From Alphaproteobacteria bacterium (GTDB taxonomy: Bacteria; Pseudomonadota; Alphaproteobacteria; UBA6615), in contig JANQOE010000091.1 of NCBI GenBank assembly GCA_028279245.1, positions 1 to 64,000 of the forward strand: DNA of 64,000 nucleotides. Direction: 5' to 3'. A program made the translations under genes and the position numbers. Below are positions 8,724 to 16,747 of the stretch, in pieces (the first letter of the stretch is position 1; every line of letters starts with the position of its first letter). A model generated the notes under the pieces. It was given only the letters and a program-made list of their open reading frames with translations, made no database searches and was not told where the DNA came from.

Positions 8724-9704
8724 TCAGATCATACCGGCGGCTTTCATCACTTCGCAGATCGCAGAGTCTTCCGAAGCATGAAATGCCTTTGCGTCCTCCG
8801 ACCCCATCCAGGTCAGAGCAAACCCGCGTTCGTTCATGAAGTCCGTGAACGGCTGGCTGTCGAACGCTGCTCGAACGGCTGCCGTTAGTTTATCGCGGAC
8901 ATCGTCCGGAAGTCCCTTCGGGGCCCCGATCATGCGCCAGGTCTGAGACGTCCAGGCCTCGCCAATGGCTTCTTCTATCGTTGGCACCTCGGGCAGGCGG
9001 CTAAAACGGTCACTGCCCATCGTCGCAAGCGGACGGGTCTTCCCCGCCTCGACGAGAGGCGCGGCCGTGGAAAGTGGCGGCGTCACGAAGTCGACGGCAC
9101 CGGATGCCGCGTCTTGCAGCGACGGGCCACCGCCGTCAGAGGGGACCCATGTCACCCGGCCCGGGTCGATCCCGGCGGTGACCATCAGACCGGCCCACGC
9201 AAGATGGTAGATGCTGCCAGTGCCGCTGCCGGAGGCCGTATAGGTGCCGGGCGGGTTGTCCCTGATGGCATCCAACGCCTCTTCCAACGTCTCGAAATCG
9301 GAACCGGCACCGACGCTTACCGCCGCTGGCTCAGTGTTGATCAAGGCGATGTGCGTGAACTCATCCGCGGTCAGGTCGGTCATCCCCTGACACACGAGTT
9401 GGCTGAGGTCGACGTTAATGGTGCCGATCGTGTACCCGTCCGGATCCGCGGTCGCCATGGCCGTGTGACCAACGATGCCCGATCCACCGGTCCGGTTCAC
9501 CACGTTGACTGGCTGGCCGAGTGCCGGCTCCATTTGCGCGGCGAGTGTCCGTGCAACGATATCGGTACCGCCGCCAACACCCCACGGCACGATCAGCGTA
9601 ATGGGCCGGTCGGGCCAGTCGGCAGCCGCCGCCCCAACGCCGAGGGTTAACGTGGCCATAACCCCTATCGCAATGGCCCCTACGGCCGTGCGCATGGATT
9701 TCAT
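8724..9704 (-). CDS. tctC: Tripartite tricarboxylate transporter substrate-binding protein TctC (Bug family)
   Basis: A 326-residue periplasmic binding protein. The N-terminus is a clear Sec signal (MKSMRTAVGAIAIGVMATL, then VGAAAADWPDRP). The mature part starts with the Bug-family pattern WPDRPITLIVPWGVGGGTDIVAR and has GQPVNVVNRTGGSGIVG. These proteins bind carboxylates outside the membrane and deliver them to TctAB. The start at 9704 is preceded by GGGAGG at proper distance; a longer in-frame start upstream would bury the signal peptide. It is the first gene of the operon, divergent from an IclR regulator. Confidence 0.92.
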   Translation of the reverse strand: MKSMRTAVGAIAIGVMATLTLGVGAAAADWPDRPITLIVPWGVGGGTDIVARTLAAQMEPALGQPVNVVNRTGGSGIVGHTAMATADPDGYTIGTINVDLSQLVCQGMTDLTADEFTHIALINTEPAAVSVGAGSDFETLEEALDAIRDNPPGTYTASGSGTGSIYHLAWAGLMVTAGIDPGRVTWVPSDGGGPSLQDAASGAVDFVTPPLSTAAPLVEAGKTRPLATMGSDRFSRLPEVPTIEEAIGEAWTSQTWRMIGAPKGLPDDVRDKLTAAVRAAFDSQPFTDFMNERGFALTWMGSEDAKAFHASEDSAICEVMKAAGMI

Positions 9705-9789
9705 AATAACCTCCCATCCTTTTCTGATCTCCGCCTGGCCTCGCGGCCTGGGGCGGCCCTTCGTGCATCGAAAGGCGGGGCACACTGTC

Positions 9790-9845
9790 TGTCAAGATTT
9801 TTCTCATATTGACTTGTCCATTTTTTCTATGTGAGAAAACAGCAC
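9790..9845. promoter_or_regulatory. Divergent control region with inverted TTTTCTCATAT / ATGTGAGAAAA arms
   Basis: The 246-bp gap between tctC and the IclR gene is AT-rich at this point, unlike its surroundings. It holds TTTTCTCATAT at about 9799 and the related inverted ATGTGAGAAAA at about 9829, a likely operator for the adjacent IclR protein. Similar TTCTCATATA and TTTTCTCTCTATATGAGA strings appear at 12.07 and 12.25 kb, suggesting a shared regulator. Confidence 0.5.
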
Positions 9846-9950
9846 TTGAGTGCCAGGATGTGCCGCTTGGGGTGGCGCCCCTATAGTTCACGGGGCATCA
9901 ATCTCGTAGTGAGATCGATTAGTTCGGCAAATTGAGAACTTGGAGTTGCT

Positions 9951-10799
9951 TTGGCCGCTGAGACCAAGACGAAAGAGAAGGGTGACGGGCGCATCCAGTC
10001 ACTTGAGCGGGCATCGGCCATTTTGGAAGAGGTCGCGCGCCGCCGGGACGGCGCGACCCTATCGGAACTGAGCCGATCGCTCGGACTGCATACGAGCACG
10101 CTGTATCATCTGACGCGCACGCTTGTCGGAATCGGCTATCTGCGAACCGGACCAGAGGACAAGCGGTATCGGGTAGGGCGGGGAATCTTTCAACTCGCCT
10201 CGGCCTGCCTCGATGAGGCAGAACTCTGCGCGGCTGTCGAGCCGTATCTCGATCGCCTCGCGGGCGAGACTGAGGAGGCCACGCACTTTGCAATATGGGA
10301 ACGGAAGAGCGCGCTGATCCTTACTCGCCGGGCGGGCCCCAAGGCCTTGCAAATCACCGAACGCGTCGGGACACTGCGGCCGGTGTACTGTACAGCCATC
10401 GGCAAGGCCCTGTTGTCCGGCCTGTCCGAGGAAAACTATGTCAGCCACATCCAAGACATAGAGTTCGAGCAGTTCACGCCGAATACGCTGAAGGATGCAC
10501 ATGAGTTGCGCCGTCAGGTCGACAAGGTGCGGCGGGACGGCATCGCCTTCGATGATGGCGAGTTCAATCCGGAAGTCCGGTGCATGGCAGCACCGGTACG
10601 GGATTTCCGCGGCCGCGTGATCGGCGCCATTGGGTTTTCCGGCCCCGTTTGGCGGATGTCGCTGACCGACATGGCCGACTACATATCCGTGACCCGGTCG
10701 ATTGCGGCCGAAGTTTCCGACCGGTTTGGCTTTCGAACGGACAGCGTTGCAGAGACACCAATTGAGACAGGGAAGGCAGAACGACGTGCGAGCAAGTGA
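9951..10799 (+). CDS. IclR-family transcriptional regulator
   Basis: A 282-residue regulator with an N-terminal winged helix (IQSLERASAILEEVARRRDG, then TLSELSRSLGLHTSTLYHLTRTL) and a C-terminal IclR effector domain (HFAIWERKSALILTRR, RPVYCTAIGKALLSGL, GIAFDDGEFNPEVRCMAAPV). This family binds operators in divergent gaps and senses small carboxylates or aromatics. The best start is TTG at 9951 preceded by TTGGAG; there is no nearby in-frame ATG before the DNA-binding domain. It faces the tct operon and overlaps the following SDR gene by 14 bp, so the SDR likely belongs to the same regulon. Confidence 0.9.
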   Translation: MAAETKTKEKGDGRIQSLERASAILEEVARRRDGATLSELSRSLGLHTSTLYHLTRTLVGIGYLRTGPEDKRYRVGRGIFQLASACLDEAELCAAVEPYLDRLAGETEEATHFAIWERKSALILTRRAGPKALQITERVGTLRPVYCTAIGKALLSGLSEENYVSHIQDIEFEQFTPNTLKDAHELRRQVDKVRRDGIAFDDGEFNPEVRCMAAPVRDFRGRVIGAIGFSGPVWRMSLTDMADYISVTRSIAAEVSDRFGFRTDSVAETPIETGKAERRASK

Positions 10800-11574
10800 C
10801 TTCAGTGGCAAATGCGCCCTGATAACCGGTGCCAGCAAGGGTATTGGCCACGCGATTGCCGAGCGATTTGCCAGCGATGGCGCAGACGTGGCGATGGTGG
10901 CGAGGTCCGCCGAGGACCTACGGCAGAGCGCGACAGCAATCGCCGCATTGCACAACGTCAGCGCTTACGCGATCCCTGGTGACCTATCGACCGAAACGGG
11001 CTGTCGCGCTGTAGCCGAGGCAGCTGTCGCGGATCTCGGTGGGCTCGACATTCTGGTGAACTGCGCCGGCGCGACGCGGGCCGGCACGTTTCCGCAACAA
11101 CCGGATGAGGATTGGATAGATGGCTTCGCGCTAAAGTTCTTCGGTGCGGTGCGCCTGGCGCGCGCGCTGTGGCCTGAACTGACAGCGCGGCGCGGCACCG
11201 TCATCAACATCGGGGGCGGCGCTGCCCTGACACCGGCTGCGGGGTTCATGGTCGGCGGGGCCGTCAACGCCGCGCTCGCGCATTTCAGCAAAGCGCTGTC
11301 AAAGCAAGGCCTAGTCGACGACGTCAACGTCAACGTCGTCCACCCCGGGATGACCGTATCAAGCCGACTGGAAGACCTGCTGCGCCAGCAGGCTGATGCC
11401 GAGGGCGCAACCGTCGATGAAATTAGGGCTCGGAACGTAGCCGCCGCCGGTACGCGCCGGCTCGGCGAACCAGAAGATATCGCCGAAGTGGTGGCGTTCT
11501 TATGCAGCCCCTGGGCACGACATGTTCAGGGCGTCAGCCTTGTCGTAGACGGCGGGGCGACGCCGGGCATCTAG
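10786..11574 (+). CDS. SDR-family oxidoreductase with altered catalytic residues
   Basis: A 262-residue classical SDR. The nucleotide-binding motif is ALITGASKGIGHAIAERFA and the end is VQGVSLVVDGGATPGI, both standard. The start at GTG 10786 has GGAAGG upstream and overlaps the IclR gene by 14 bp; an in-frame ATG further upstream lies inside iclR. The active-site region is odd: where Ser and YxxxK are expected the sequence reads INIGGGAALTPAAGFMVGG followed by AVNAALAHFSKAL, so the usual Ser, Tyr and Lys seem replaced by Gly, Gly and Asn. It may belong to a divergent SDR subgroup with another mechanism, or be inactive as a reductase. Confidence 0.8.
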   Translation: MRASDFSGKCALITGASKGIGHAIAERFASDGADVAMVARSAEDLRQSATAIAALHNVSAYAIPGDLSTETGCRAVAEAAVADLGGLDILVNCAGATRAGTFPQQPDEDWIDGFALKFFGAVRLARALWPELTARRGTVINIGGGAALTPAAGFMVGGAVNAALAHFSKALSKQGLVDDVNVNVVHPGMTVSSRLEDLLRQQADAEGATVDEIRARNVAAAGTRRLGEPEDIAEVVAFLCSPWARHVQGVSLVVDGGATPGI

Positions 11575-11629
11575 GAAGACGGACGCGGCCTTGAATGCCA
11601 GACCGGCCGTCAGCTGTGACGAGCGGCGG

Positions 11630-11977
11630 TCAGAAAAAGTCTTCGCGAATTGGTGTGAACACCTCAATGATCTCGCCCGCTTCGAGGCAGCGCGCGGCGT
11701 GCTCGGCATTTGACGGGATCAGGAACGCATCTCCTGGTCCAAGCGTTTCGGTCTTGTCGCCGATCGTAATCTCGAACCGGCCGCTCAGAACATAGCTTGA
11801 TTGGACATGGGGATGACGATGGAGATCGCTGGCAACGCCCGTGTCAAAGAAATTGCGCATCATGAGTATGCTCGGTTCGTAGGTCATGACCTTGCGTCGA
11901 GTGCCCTCCGGCATCTCTTGCCATTCGATCTCGTCCGAGCGGACGTGGCCAGTTAGCGTTCCTTGAACGTCAGACAC
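11630..11977 (-). CDS. Cupin-domain protein
   Basis: A 115-residue single-cupin protein. The two cupin motifs are visible: HRHPHVQSSYVLSGRFEI (metal-binding His and the conserved Gly) and PGDAFLIPSNAEHAARC (second motif with its His). Such small cupins bind a metal and act as isomerases, dioxygenases or sensors. The start is taken as GTG 11977, which has AAAGGA upstream; an in-frame start at 12049 would add a Cys/His/Lys-rich non-conserved stretch. It is divergent from the ABC importer genes at 12.4 kb and shares with them a 398-bp AT-rich control region. Confidence 0.8.
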   Translation of the reverse strand: MSDVQGTLTGHVRSDEIEWQEMPEGTRRKVMTYEPSILMMRNFFDTGVASDLHRHPHVQSSYVLSGRFEITIGDKTETLGPGDAFLIPSNAEHAARCLEAGEIIEVFTPIREDFF

Positions 11978-12059
11978 CTGTCGGTCCTTTCTTTTCGAAT
12001 GCACGTGCTTCGGCCTGCAGCCGAAGTGGAAAGAGCTACCGAAGGACATCCAAGATGGT

Positions 12060-12300
12060 CAATACAATTCTCATATATAAGCTACCCCCATCACGTTACG
12101 AGAAACTGAGTCGATCTCCGGCGCAGGCGAGATCCGTGCCTTTGATATTGAAATTTCTATTGCCTTGAAAAGGGAAACCGCCGGCCGGAGGACTCCAGTC
12201 TAACGCGATGGGCTCCAACGCTTCAGCTGGGACCGGTCCTTCGCATGGCTAATTTTCTCTCTATATGAGATATATATGTAGTGATAAGAGAAAAAAATTG
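12060..12300. promoter_or_regulatory. Shared AT-rich control region between cupin and ABC importer genes
   Basis: This 398-bp gap (11978-12375) has two AT-rich spots. One is TTCTCATATATAAGC at about 12070, next to the cupin start. The other, about 12253-12298, has TTTTCTCTCTATATGAGA followed by ATAAGAGAAAA, an imperfect inverted repeat resembling the operator upstream of tctC. I see no open frame with coding character in the gap. Confidence 0.45.
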
Positions 12301-12375
12301 ACAGTCCTTTCCGGATTTTCTAAGCACGGAACTCGGCTCCGAAAATCGAGTCATAGCTTGGAGGAACAAGAGAGA

Positions 12376-13446
12376 ATGGCGTTAGACACAAAGGGGATTT
12401 CTCAATCCATCTGCAGGATCGGGATTGGGTCGCTTGGACTGGTCGGAATGACCGTCGCGGCACAGGCCGATCAACTGAATGTGCGGATGGCAAACAACAC
12501 CACCTGCAACATCGCGGCGCCGCATATCGCGGAGCAGATGGGCATCTACAAGGACACCGGCGTTGAAGTGAACTTTGTTTCGTCCGCCGCATCCATTCCT
12601 GCAGTCGCGTTTCTCGCCAATGGCGATGCCGACTTGGTGATGCTGGACCCGAACGAGATCTATAATGCCGCGACCGCCGGACAGGAGACCTCACTGATTT
12701 ATGAGGTGATGCAGCAGGAGTCAGCGAGCCTCTCGATACCGGCGGAAAGCGACATCACCAGCATTGCCGACCTCAAAGGCAAGACGCTCGGTCTATCCAG
12801 TGACCGCGATACCGCGACGGCAGCCATTGCGCTTTCGACGGCTGACCTGAAGATCGAGGATGTTACCACCGTTGTCGTCGGTGATTCCGGGCCTGTCGTT
12901 GCACGGGCGTTAAGGGACAAACAGATCGACGCGTTCGTTGGGAACCCGGAAGATGTCGCCGCAATCGATGCGGCGGGCGTATCGCTCCGTTTCATCACGC
13001 CCCTTCTCATCACACAGAGCATTGGGAACTCCTTCGCAATCTGGGATGAGAGAGCTGAGGACAAGCGCGAAGCCGTCACCAAATTCTTGCGGGGCTTTGC
13101 CATGGCCAATCTTGCGACCCAGATCGACCCAATTGCCACGGCCTCAATGTGTGCCGCCGTGTTGCCCGAAGAATGGGAAGACCCGTCGGTCGGCTGGGCG
13201 ATCTTCAACAACTCCATTCGCAATCTGAACCTGAAGAGAACCAAGCATTGGGGTGAGCTCCAGCCCGACATCTGGGCCGCATATCAAGAGCCGCTCATCC
13301 AAATCGGCACCCACCCTGCATTCATCGAGCCGTCCGAGTTCCTGAACGACTCGTTTATCGAGGGCGCCAACGATTTCACGACTGCCGAGGTTAAGGAGCG
13401 GCTCAAGGCTTGGCGCGCCGCCAATCCCGACAAGTTGCTGCAGTAG
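12376..13446 (+). CDS. ABC importer substrate-binding protein (NMT1/SsuA/TauA-like)
   Basis: A 356-residue periplasmic binding protein. The start at 12376 (MALDTKGIS) follows GAGGAACAAG; the N-terminus is a short signal-like hydrophobic segment ending in VAAQADQLNVRM. The mature protein has the NMT1 pattern APHIAEQMGIYKDTGVEVNF, then a domain with IADLKGKTLGLSSDRDTA. Family members bind sulfonates, nitrate, thiamine precursors, riboflavin or aromatics. It is the first gene of a four-gene importer (binding protein, ATPase, two permeases). The substrate cannot be named from sequence alone. Confidence 0.85.
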   Translation: MALDTKGISQSICRIGIGSLGLVGMTVAAQADQLNVRMANNTTCNIAAPHIAEQMGIYKDTGVEVNFVSSAASIPAVAFLANGDADLVMLDPNEIYNAATAGQETSLIYEVMQQESASLSIPAESDITSIADLKGKTLGLSSDRDTATAAIALSTADLKIEDVTTVVVGDSGPVVARALRDKQIDAFVGNPEDVAAIDAAGVSLRFITPLLITQSIGNSFAIWDERAEDKREAVTKFLRGFAMANLATQIDPIATASMCAAVLPEEWEDPSVGWAIFNNSIRNLNLKRTKHWGELQPDIWAAYQEPLIQIGTHPAFIEPSEFLNDSFIEGANDFTTAEVKERLKAWRAANPDKLLQ

Positions 13447-13487
13447 GCACGTCACGGTCCTGAGCCGCAAATCAGACCTGGGCCCTT

Positions 13488-13503
13488 GGCCAGCTTGCTG
13501 GCC
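13488..13503 (+). terminator. Intercistronic hairpin after the binding-protein gene
   Basis: Arms GGCCAGC and GCTGGCC around a TT loop, 42 bp after the stop of the binding-protein gene, with no T-run. It is likely a dosage-setting hairpin before the ATPase gene. Confidence 0.45.
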
Positions 13504-13574
13504 GGGGGCTCATCTATCTGTGGCTATGGGCGATAAAGTGAACAGGCAGCGAATGGCAGGGGAGGCGTAGCCTG

Positions 13575-14375
13575 ATGGCGGCGGTCCTAAAGTCGGAGGC
13601 TCGCGCGGCCGTGGATGCAGCGGCTCGACCAAATGTCCTGGAGGGGGAGCGGGTCACGAAGCGCTTCTCCGAAACAGTGGTTGCGCTGGAAGACGCGACG
13701 TTCTCTGTGCCGGAGGGGTCATTTGTATCCTTGGTCGGGCCAAGCGGCTGCGGCAAGTCCACGCTTCTGCGCATGGTCGCCGGCCTTATACCCATGACGT
13801 CGGGGACACTTGCCGTGCGTGGCGAGGAGGTGAAGGCGCCGCGCACGGACGTGGGGATGATGTTCCAGAAGGCGACGCTTCTCGATTGGCGGACCGCGGT
13901 GGAGAACGTGTTACTGCCGACCGAACTTGCTGGCCGTACAACCGATGCCGACCGCAAACGGGCGATCGAACTTCTTCACCTGGTCGGCCTTGAGGATTTC
14001 GAGTTCGCGTTCCCACGCCAGCTTTCCGGCGGCATGCAGCAACGTGTCTCGCTGGCCCGCCTGCTGCAGACAGGGGCCGACATACTGCTTCTCGACGAGC
14101 CATTCGGCGCGCTTGACGAATTCACGCGCGAACGGATGAACATCGAACTGCTGCGCATCGTCGACGGAATCGGTGCGACGGTGCTGTTCGTCACGCACAA
14201 CATCGCCGAGGCGATCTTTCTGGCCGATCAGGTGATGGTTATGACGCCGCGTCCGGGCCGGCTTGCCAAGGTCGTCGACGTGCCGTTTGCGCGGCCGCGC
14301 GAGATCGATTTGATCACAACTGCCGAATTCAACGAGATCGTCGCGGAGGTCCGCGGCATCCTCGGCGGTCACTGA
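13575..14375 (+). CDS. ABC importer ATPase (SsuB/TauB-like)
   Basis: A 266-residue ABC ATPase. The Walker A is GPSGCGKST, the signature is LSGGMQQRVSLARLL, Walker B is ILLLDEPFGALDEFTRE, and the switch His is in FVTHNIAEAIFLAD. The pattern TDVGMMFQKATLLDWRTAVENVLLP is typical of the nitrate/sulfonate/taurine group. GGGGAGGCG precedes the ATG at proper distance. It powers the two membrane subunits encoded directly downstream. Confidence 0.93.
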   Translation: MAAVLKSEARAAVDAAARPNVLEGERVTKRFSETVVALEDATFSVPEGSFVSLVGPSGCGKSTLLRMVAGLIPMTSGTLAVRGEEVKAPRTDVGMMFQKATLLDWRTAVENVLLPTELAGRTTDADRKRAIELLHLVGLEDFEFAFPRQLSGGMQQRVSLARLLQTGADILLLDEPFGALDEFTRERMNIELLRIVDGIGATVLFVTHNIAEAIFLADQVMVMTPRPGRLAKVVDVPFARPREIDLITTAEFNEIVAEVRGILGGH

Positions 14376-14389
14376 AGAGTATCGTCGCA

Positions 14390-15238
14390 ATGGACGTGTC
14401 CCCGCCCGCCGATCGTACCGAACGGCGTCGACTTGCGACACGACGTGTCCTTACTCACCTAGCGATCTTCGCGTGTGTGCTCCTCGTCTGGGAGGCCGCC
14501 GCTTGGAGCGGGATTGCCGATCCACTGCTCTACCCGCAGCCAAGTGCGATCGCCGCTTCGATCGTGCGCATCTTCTTCGTCCAGGGGAACATCTGGTGGC
14601 ACCTCTGGGTCACCATGCACGAGGTGATTGTCGGGTTCTTTGTTGGCACCTTGCTCGGGATCAGCCTCGCCGTCGCCGCGGGCTTAAGCGAAATACTGCG
14701 GCGCTACATGAAGCCCTACGTGATCATCATGGAGGCGACGCCGCGTATCGCCCTGGGGCCGTTGATGATTGCGTGGCTGGGCTTTGGCTTCAGTTCCAAG
14801 CTCGCCATCATCGCCCTTGTCTGTTTCTTCGCGCCGTTCGTGAACACGCTGACCGGTCTGCTGATGGCCGACGAGGATCGTATGGAGATGATGCGTTCGA
14901 TGCGGGCAACGAAGAGGCAGATCTTCTGGAAGCTGATGTTGCCCGCCGCGATGCCAATCATCATGGCCGGCATAAGGCTGGCCATGGCCTCCGCCCTTGC
15001 CGGCGCGCTGGTCGCCGAGTTTATCTCCGCCAACCATGGCATGGGCGTCCTCCTCACCCGCTACACCCAGTCGCTGAATATGCCCTCGGCCTTCGCTTCG
15101 CTGCTGACACTCACAGCGATCGGATTCTTCCTCTACCGCACGATGGAGATCATCGAGGCGCGGATCATCTTCTGGCAGAACGACGCCGAGATGCACCGGG
15201 TTGCAAAACGTCGTGGTGCTGCTTGGAGCAGCGCATGA
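14390..15238 (+). CDS. ABC importer permease (SsuC-like), first of a pair
   Basis: A 282-residue integral membrane protein of the BPD_transp_1 family. Hydrophobic segments start at LAIFACVLLVWEAAAW. The cytoplasmic coupling loop is MMRSMRATKRQIFWKLMLPAAMP (EAA-type) near residue 170. Its last bases overlap the start of a second permease gene (ATGA). Together they most likely form a heterodimeric channel. Confidence 0.9.
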   Translation: MDVSPPADRTERRRLATRRVLTHLAIFACVLLVWEAAAWSGIADPLLYPQPSAIAASIVRIFFVQGNIWWHLWVTMHEVIVGFFVGTLLGISLAVAAGLSEILRRYMKPYVIIMEATPRIALGPLMIAWLGFGFSSKLAIIALVCFFAPFVNTLTGLLMADEDRMEMMRSMRATKRQIFWKLMLPAAMPIIMAGIRLAMASALAGALVAEFISANHGMGVLLTRYTQSLNMPSAFASLLTLTAIGFFLYRTMEIIEARIIFWQNDAEMHRVAKRRGAAWSSA

Positions 15239-16119
15239 CCGTCGAAGCGACGAAGTATGTCGATCTAGGCCGCAGCGCCGGCTCCGCCGCCACGGCGTTG
15301 CGGCGCGCCCTGATCCACGTCGCGATCTTCGTGACGATCATCACCGTCTGGGAATACGCCAGCCATGTTGGCCATCTCAACCCGCTGATCCTGCCGGCGC
15401 CAAGCAACGTCGCCCAAGCAATGTACGAGTTGTACTTCGTGACCGGGACAATCTACCGGCACTTCTTCGTGACGATGTACGAGGCCGTGGCCGGCTTTTT
15501 CATTGGCGGGGTGATCGGCCTTTCGTTGGCAGTAGGCGCGGCTTTGAACCAGACCTTCCGGCGCTACATCGCTCCCTATGCCGTCGTGTTCAACGTCACG
15601 CCAGCCATAGCGGTCACGCCGATCATCATCGCCTGGTTCGGCTTTGGCTGGAGTTCGAAGATCGCACTCGCGGCGCTGATTGTCTTCTTTCCCGTCTTCG
15701 TCAACACCCTCAGTGGCTTCCTTAGGGTCAATCCCGACGCGGAGGAGATGTTCCGCTCCCTCGGAGCATCGAAAATGCGGACCTTCTTCAAGCTGATGGT
15801 GCCGGACGCCGCGCCGATCATCATGGCCGGTTTCAAGGTTGGGATGACGGGCGCACTGATCGGGGCGATCGTGGCCGAGTTCGCCGCGGCGAGCGAGGGC
15901 ATCGGCTTTCTGATGCAGCGCTTCTCTTTTCACCTCGACATATCTTCTTCCATCGCGGTGCTGCTCAGCATGTCCATCATGGGCCTTATCCTGTTCACCC
16001 TAATGGAAGCGCTGGACGCCACGCTCATCTTCTGGAAAAGGGATAGCCGCTTGCCGGCCATCAGCCAGAAGCGCGCTCGCCGCTTCCGTAAGCAAATGAC
16101 GGCTCTCGCCGCGCAATAG
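15235..16119 (+). CDS. ABC importer permease (SsuC-like), second of a pair
   Basis: A 294-residue permease paralogous to its neighbour: the same segments recur (ITVWEYASHVGHLNPLILPA; RHFFVTMYEAVAGFFIGG; IIIAWFGFGWSSKIALAALI) and the coupling loop reads MFRSLGASKMRTFFKLMVPDAAP. The start ATG 15235 overlaps the stop of the first permease by 4 bp. Most Ssu/Tau importers have a single permease acting as homodimer, so a tandem pair implies an asymmetric channel. It ends the operon; no clear terminator with a T-run follows. Confidence 0.9.
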   Translation: MTVEATKYVDLGRSAGSAATALRRALIHVAIFVTIITVWEYASHVGHLNPLILPAPSNVAQAMYELYFVTGTIYRHFFVTMYEAVAGFFIGGVIGLSLAVGAALNQTFRRYIAPYAVVFNVTPAIAVTPIIIAWFGFGWSSKIALAALIVFFPVFVNTLSGFLRVNPDAEEMFRSLGASKMRTFFKLMVPDAAPIIMAGFKVGMTGALIGAIVAEFAAASEGIGFLMQRFSFHLDISSSIAVLLSMSIMGLILFTLMEALDATLIFWKRDSRLPAISQKRARRFRKQMTALAAQ

Positions 16120-16185
16120 GACCAGATCGCAGCCCCAAGCACCCAGACCGGACACCACGCGCGCGAGGCGATGAGACCGGTTACG

Positions 16186-16270
16186 CTCTCCAAGAGTGAC
16201 TGTCAGAGATCGACGGTCCTCACGTGATCACCTTTCGAGGGTGCGCGGCTACGCAGCATCAAACGAGCTC
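16186..16270 (+). pseudogene. Fragment of tyrosine integrase core (relic)
   Basis: About 85 bases closely match the integrase relic at 54220-54306 (shared CTCTCCAAGA, CTGTCAGAGATCGACGG, TCACCTTTCGAGG, GCGGCTAC). Translated, it reads [12 protein letters not shown] then a drifted TFRG, with an internal stop. No catalytic residues or flanking integrase sequence remain. It marks past recombinase activity at this spot. Confidence 0.55.
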
Positions 16271-16534
16271 ATTGCGCCGCCAAATTCGGTACCGCCATCG
16301 GCGAGGTGCTGAACCGCACCATCGAGATCGAAGTGAACGCCGGTGCCACCCGGAAGGTCAGCGCTTGACCGGGCCCGGCAAGCGAAAACGACGAAGCCAC
16401 GAAGGCGCGCTTCACATCGCCGTAGCTGACTTCACAGCGTCGGCCTGCCGTCGGATGCCTCATTCCTGTCAATCCCGAACGAACGCATCGCCCCGTCCGC
16501 CGGCAAGCTGGCGCACCTGGTCCGGCAGAGGGTG
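16271..16534. other. Stretch with no recognised gene
   Basis: Between the integrase scrap and the short minus-strand frame I see only a brief plus-strand frame ending at 16368 (FGTAIGEVLNRTIEIEVNAG, then ATRKVSA and a stop), which could be the tail of a lost gene but which I do not recognise. The rest shows no coding character. Confidence 0.4.
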
Positions 16535-16738
16535 TTAGTCGGTGCGCCGGATCTCGCGGTTGTGCATCGTGGCAGGTGTTACCTGAAGGACCGGGTCAGC
16601 GACGAACAGCGGGTTGCACACGGGCAACTGGATCAGGCGGGCGCATCGAAACGGGCGTTCACGCAGTAAGGAAGGATCCTCCAGGAAGGAGTGCACCGGC
16701 GCCACTGGAGCCTTCTCGGTTGAGAACTTAAGATTCAT
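16535..16738 (-). CDS. Short protein, probably the truncated N-terminus of a sugar-operon enzyme
   Basis: A 67-residue frame starts 9 bp after the stop of the sugar permease and has GAGGG at proper distance, so its start looks real. The sequence (MNLKFSTEKAPVAPVHSFLE, ending MHNREIRRTD) is not one I recognise, and it stops abruptly next to the integrase scrap. The best reading is a gene cut short by the rearrangement that left the integrase fragment. It may be non-functional. Confidence 0.4.
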   Translation of the reverse strand: MNLKFSTEKAPVAPVHSFLEDPSLLRERPFRCARLIQLPVCNPLFVADPVLQVTPATMHNREIRRTD

Positions 16739-16747
16739 CGAACACCC

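Noticed and set aside
14473-15234. N-terminal extension of the second permease
   Set aside because: This part is the out-of-frame reading of the first permease; the true start is the ATG at 15235 overlapping the first stop.
15265-15933. 222-residue minus-strand open frame
   Set aside because: It is opposite the second permease gene and has the low-complexity look of a shadow frame.
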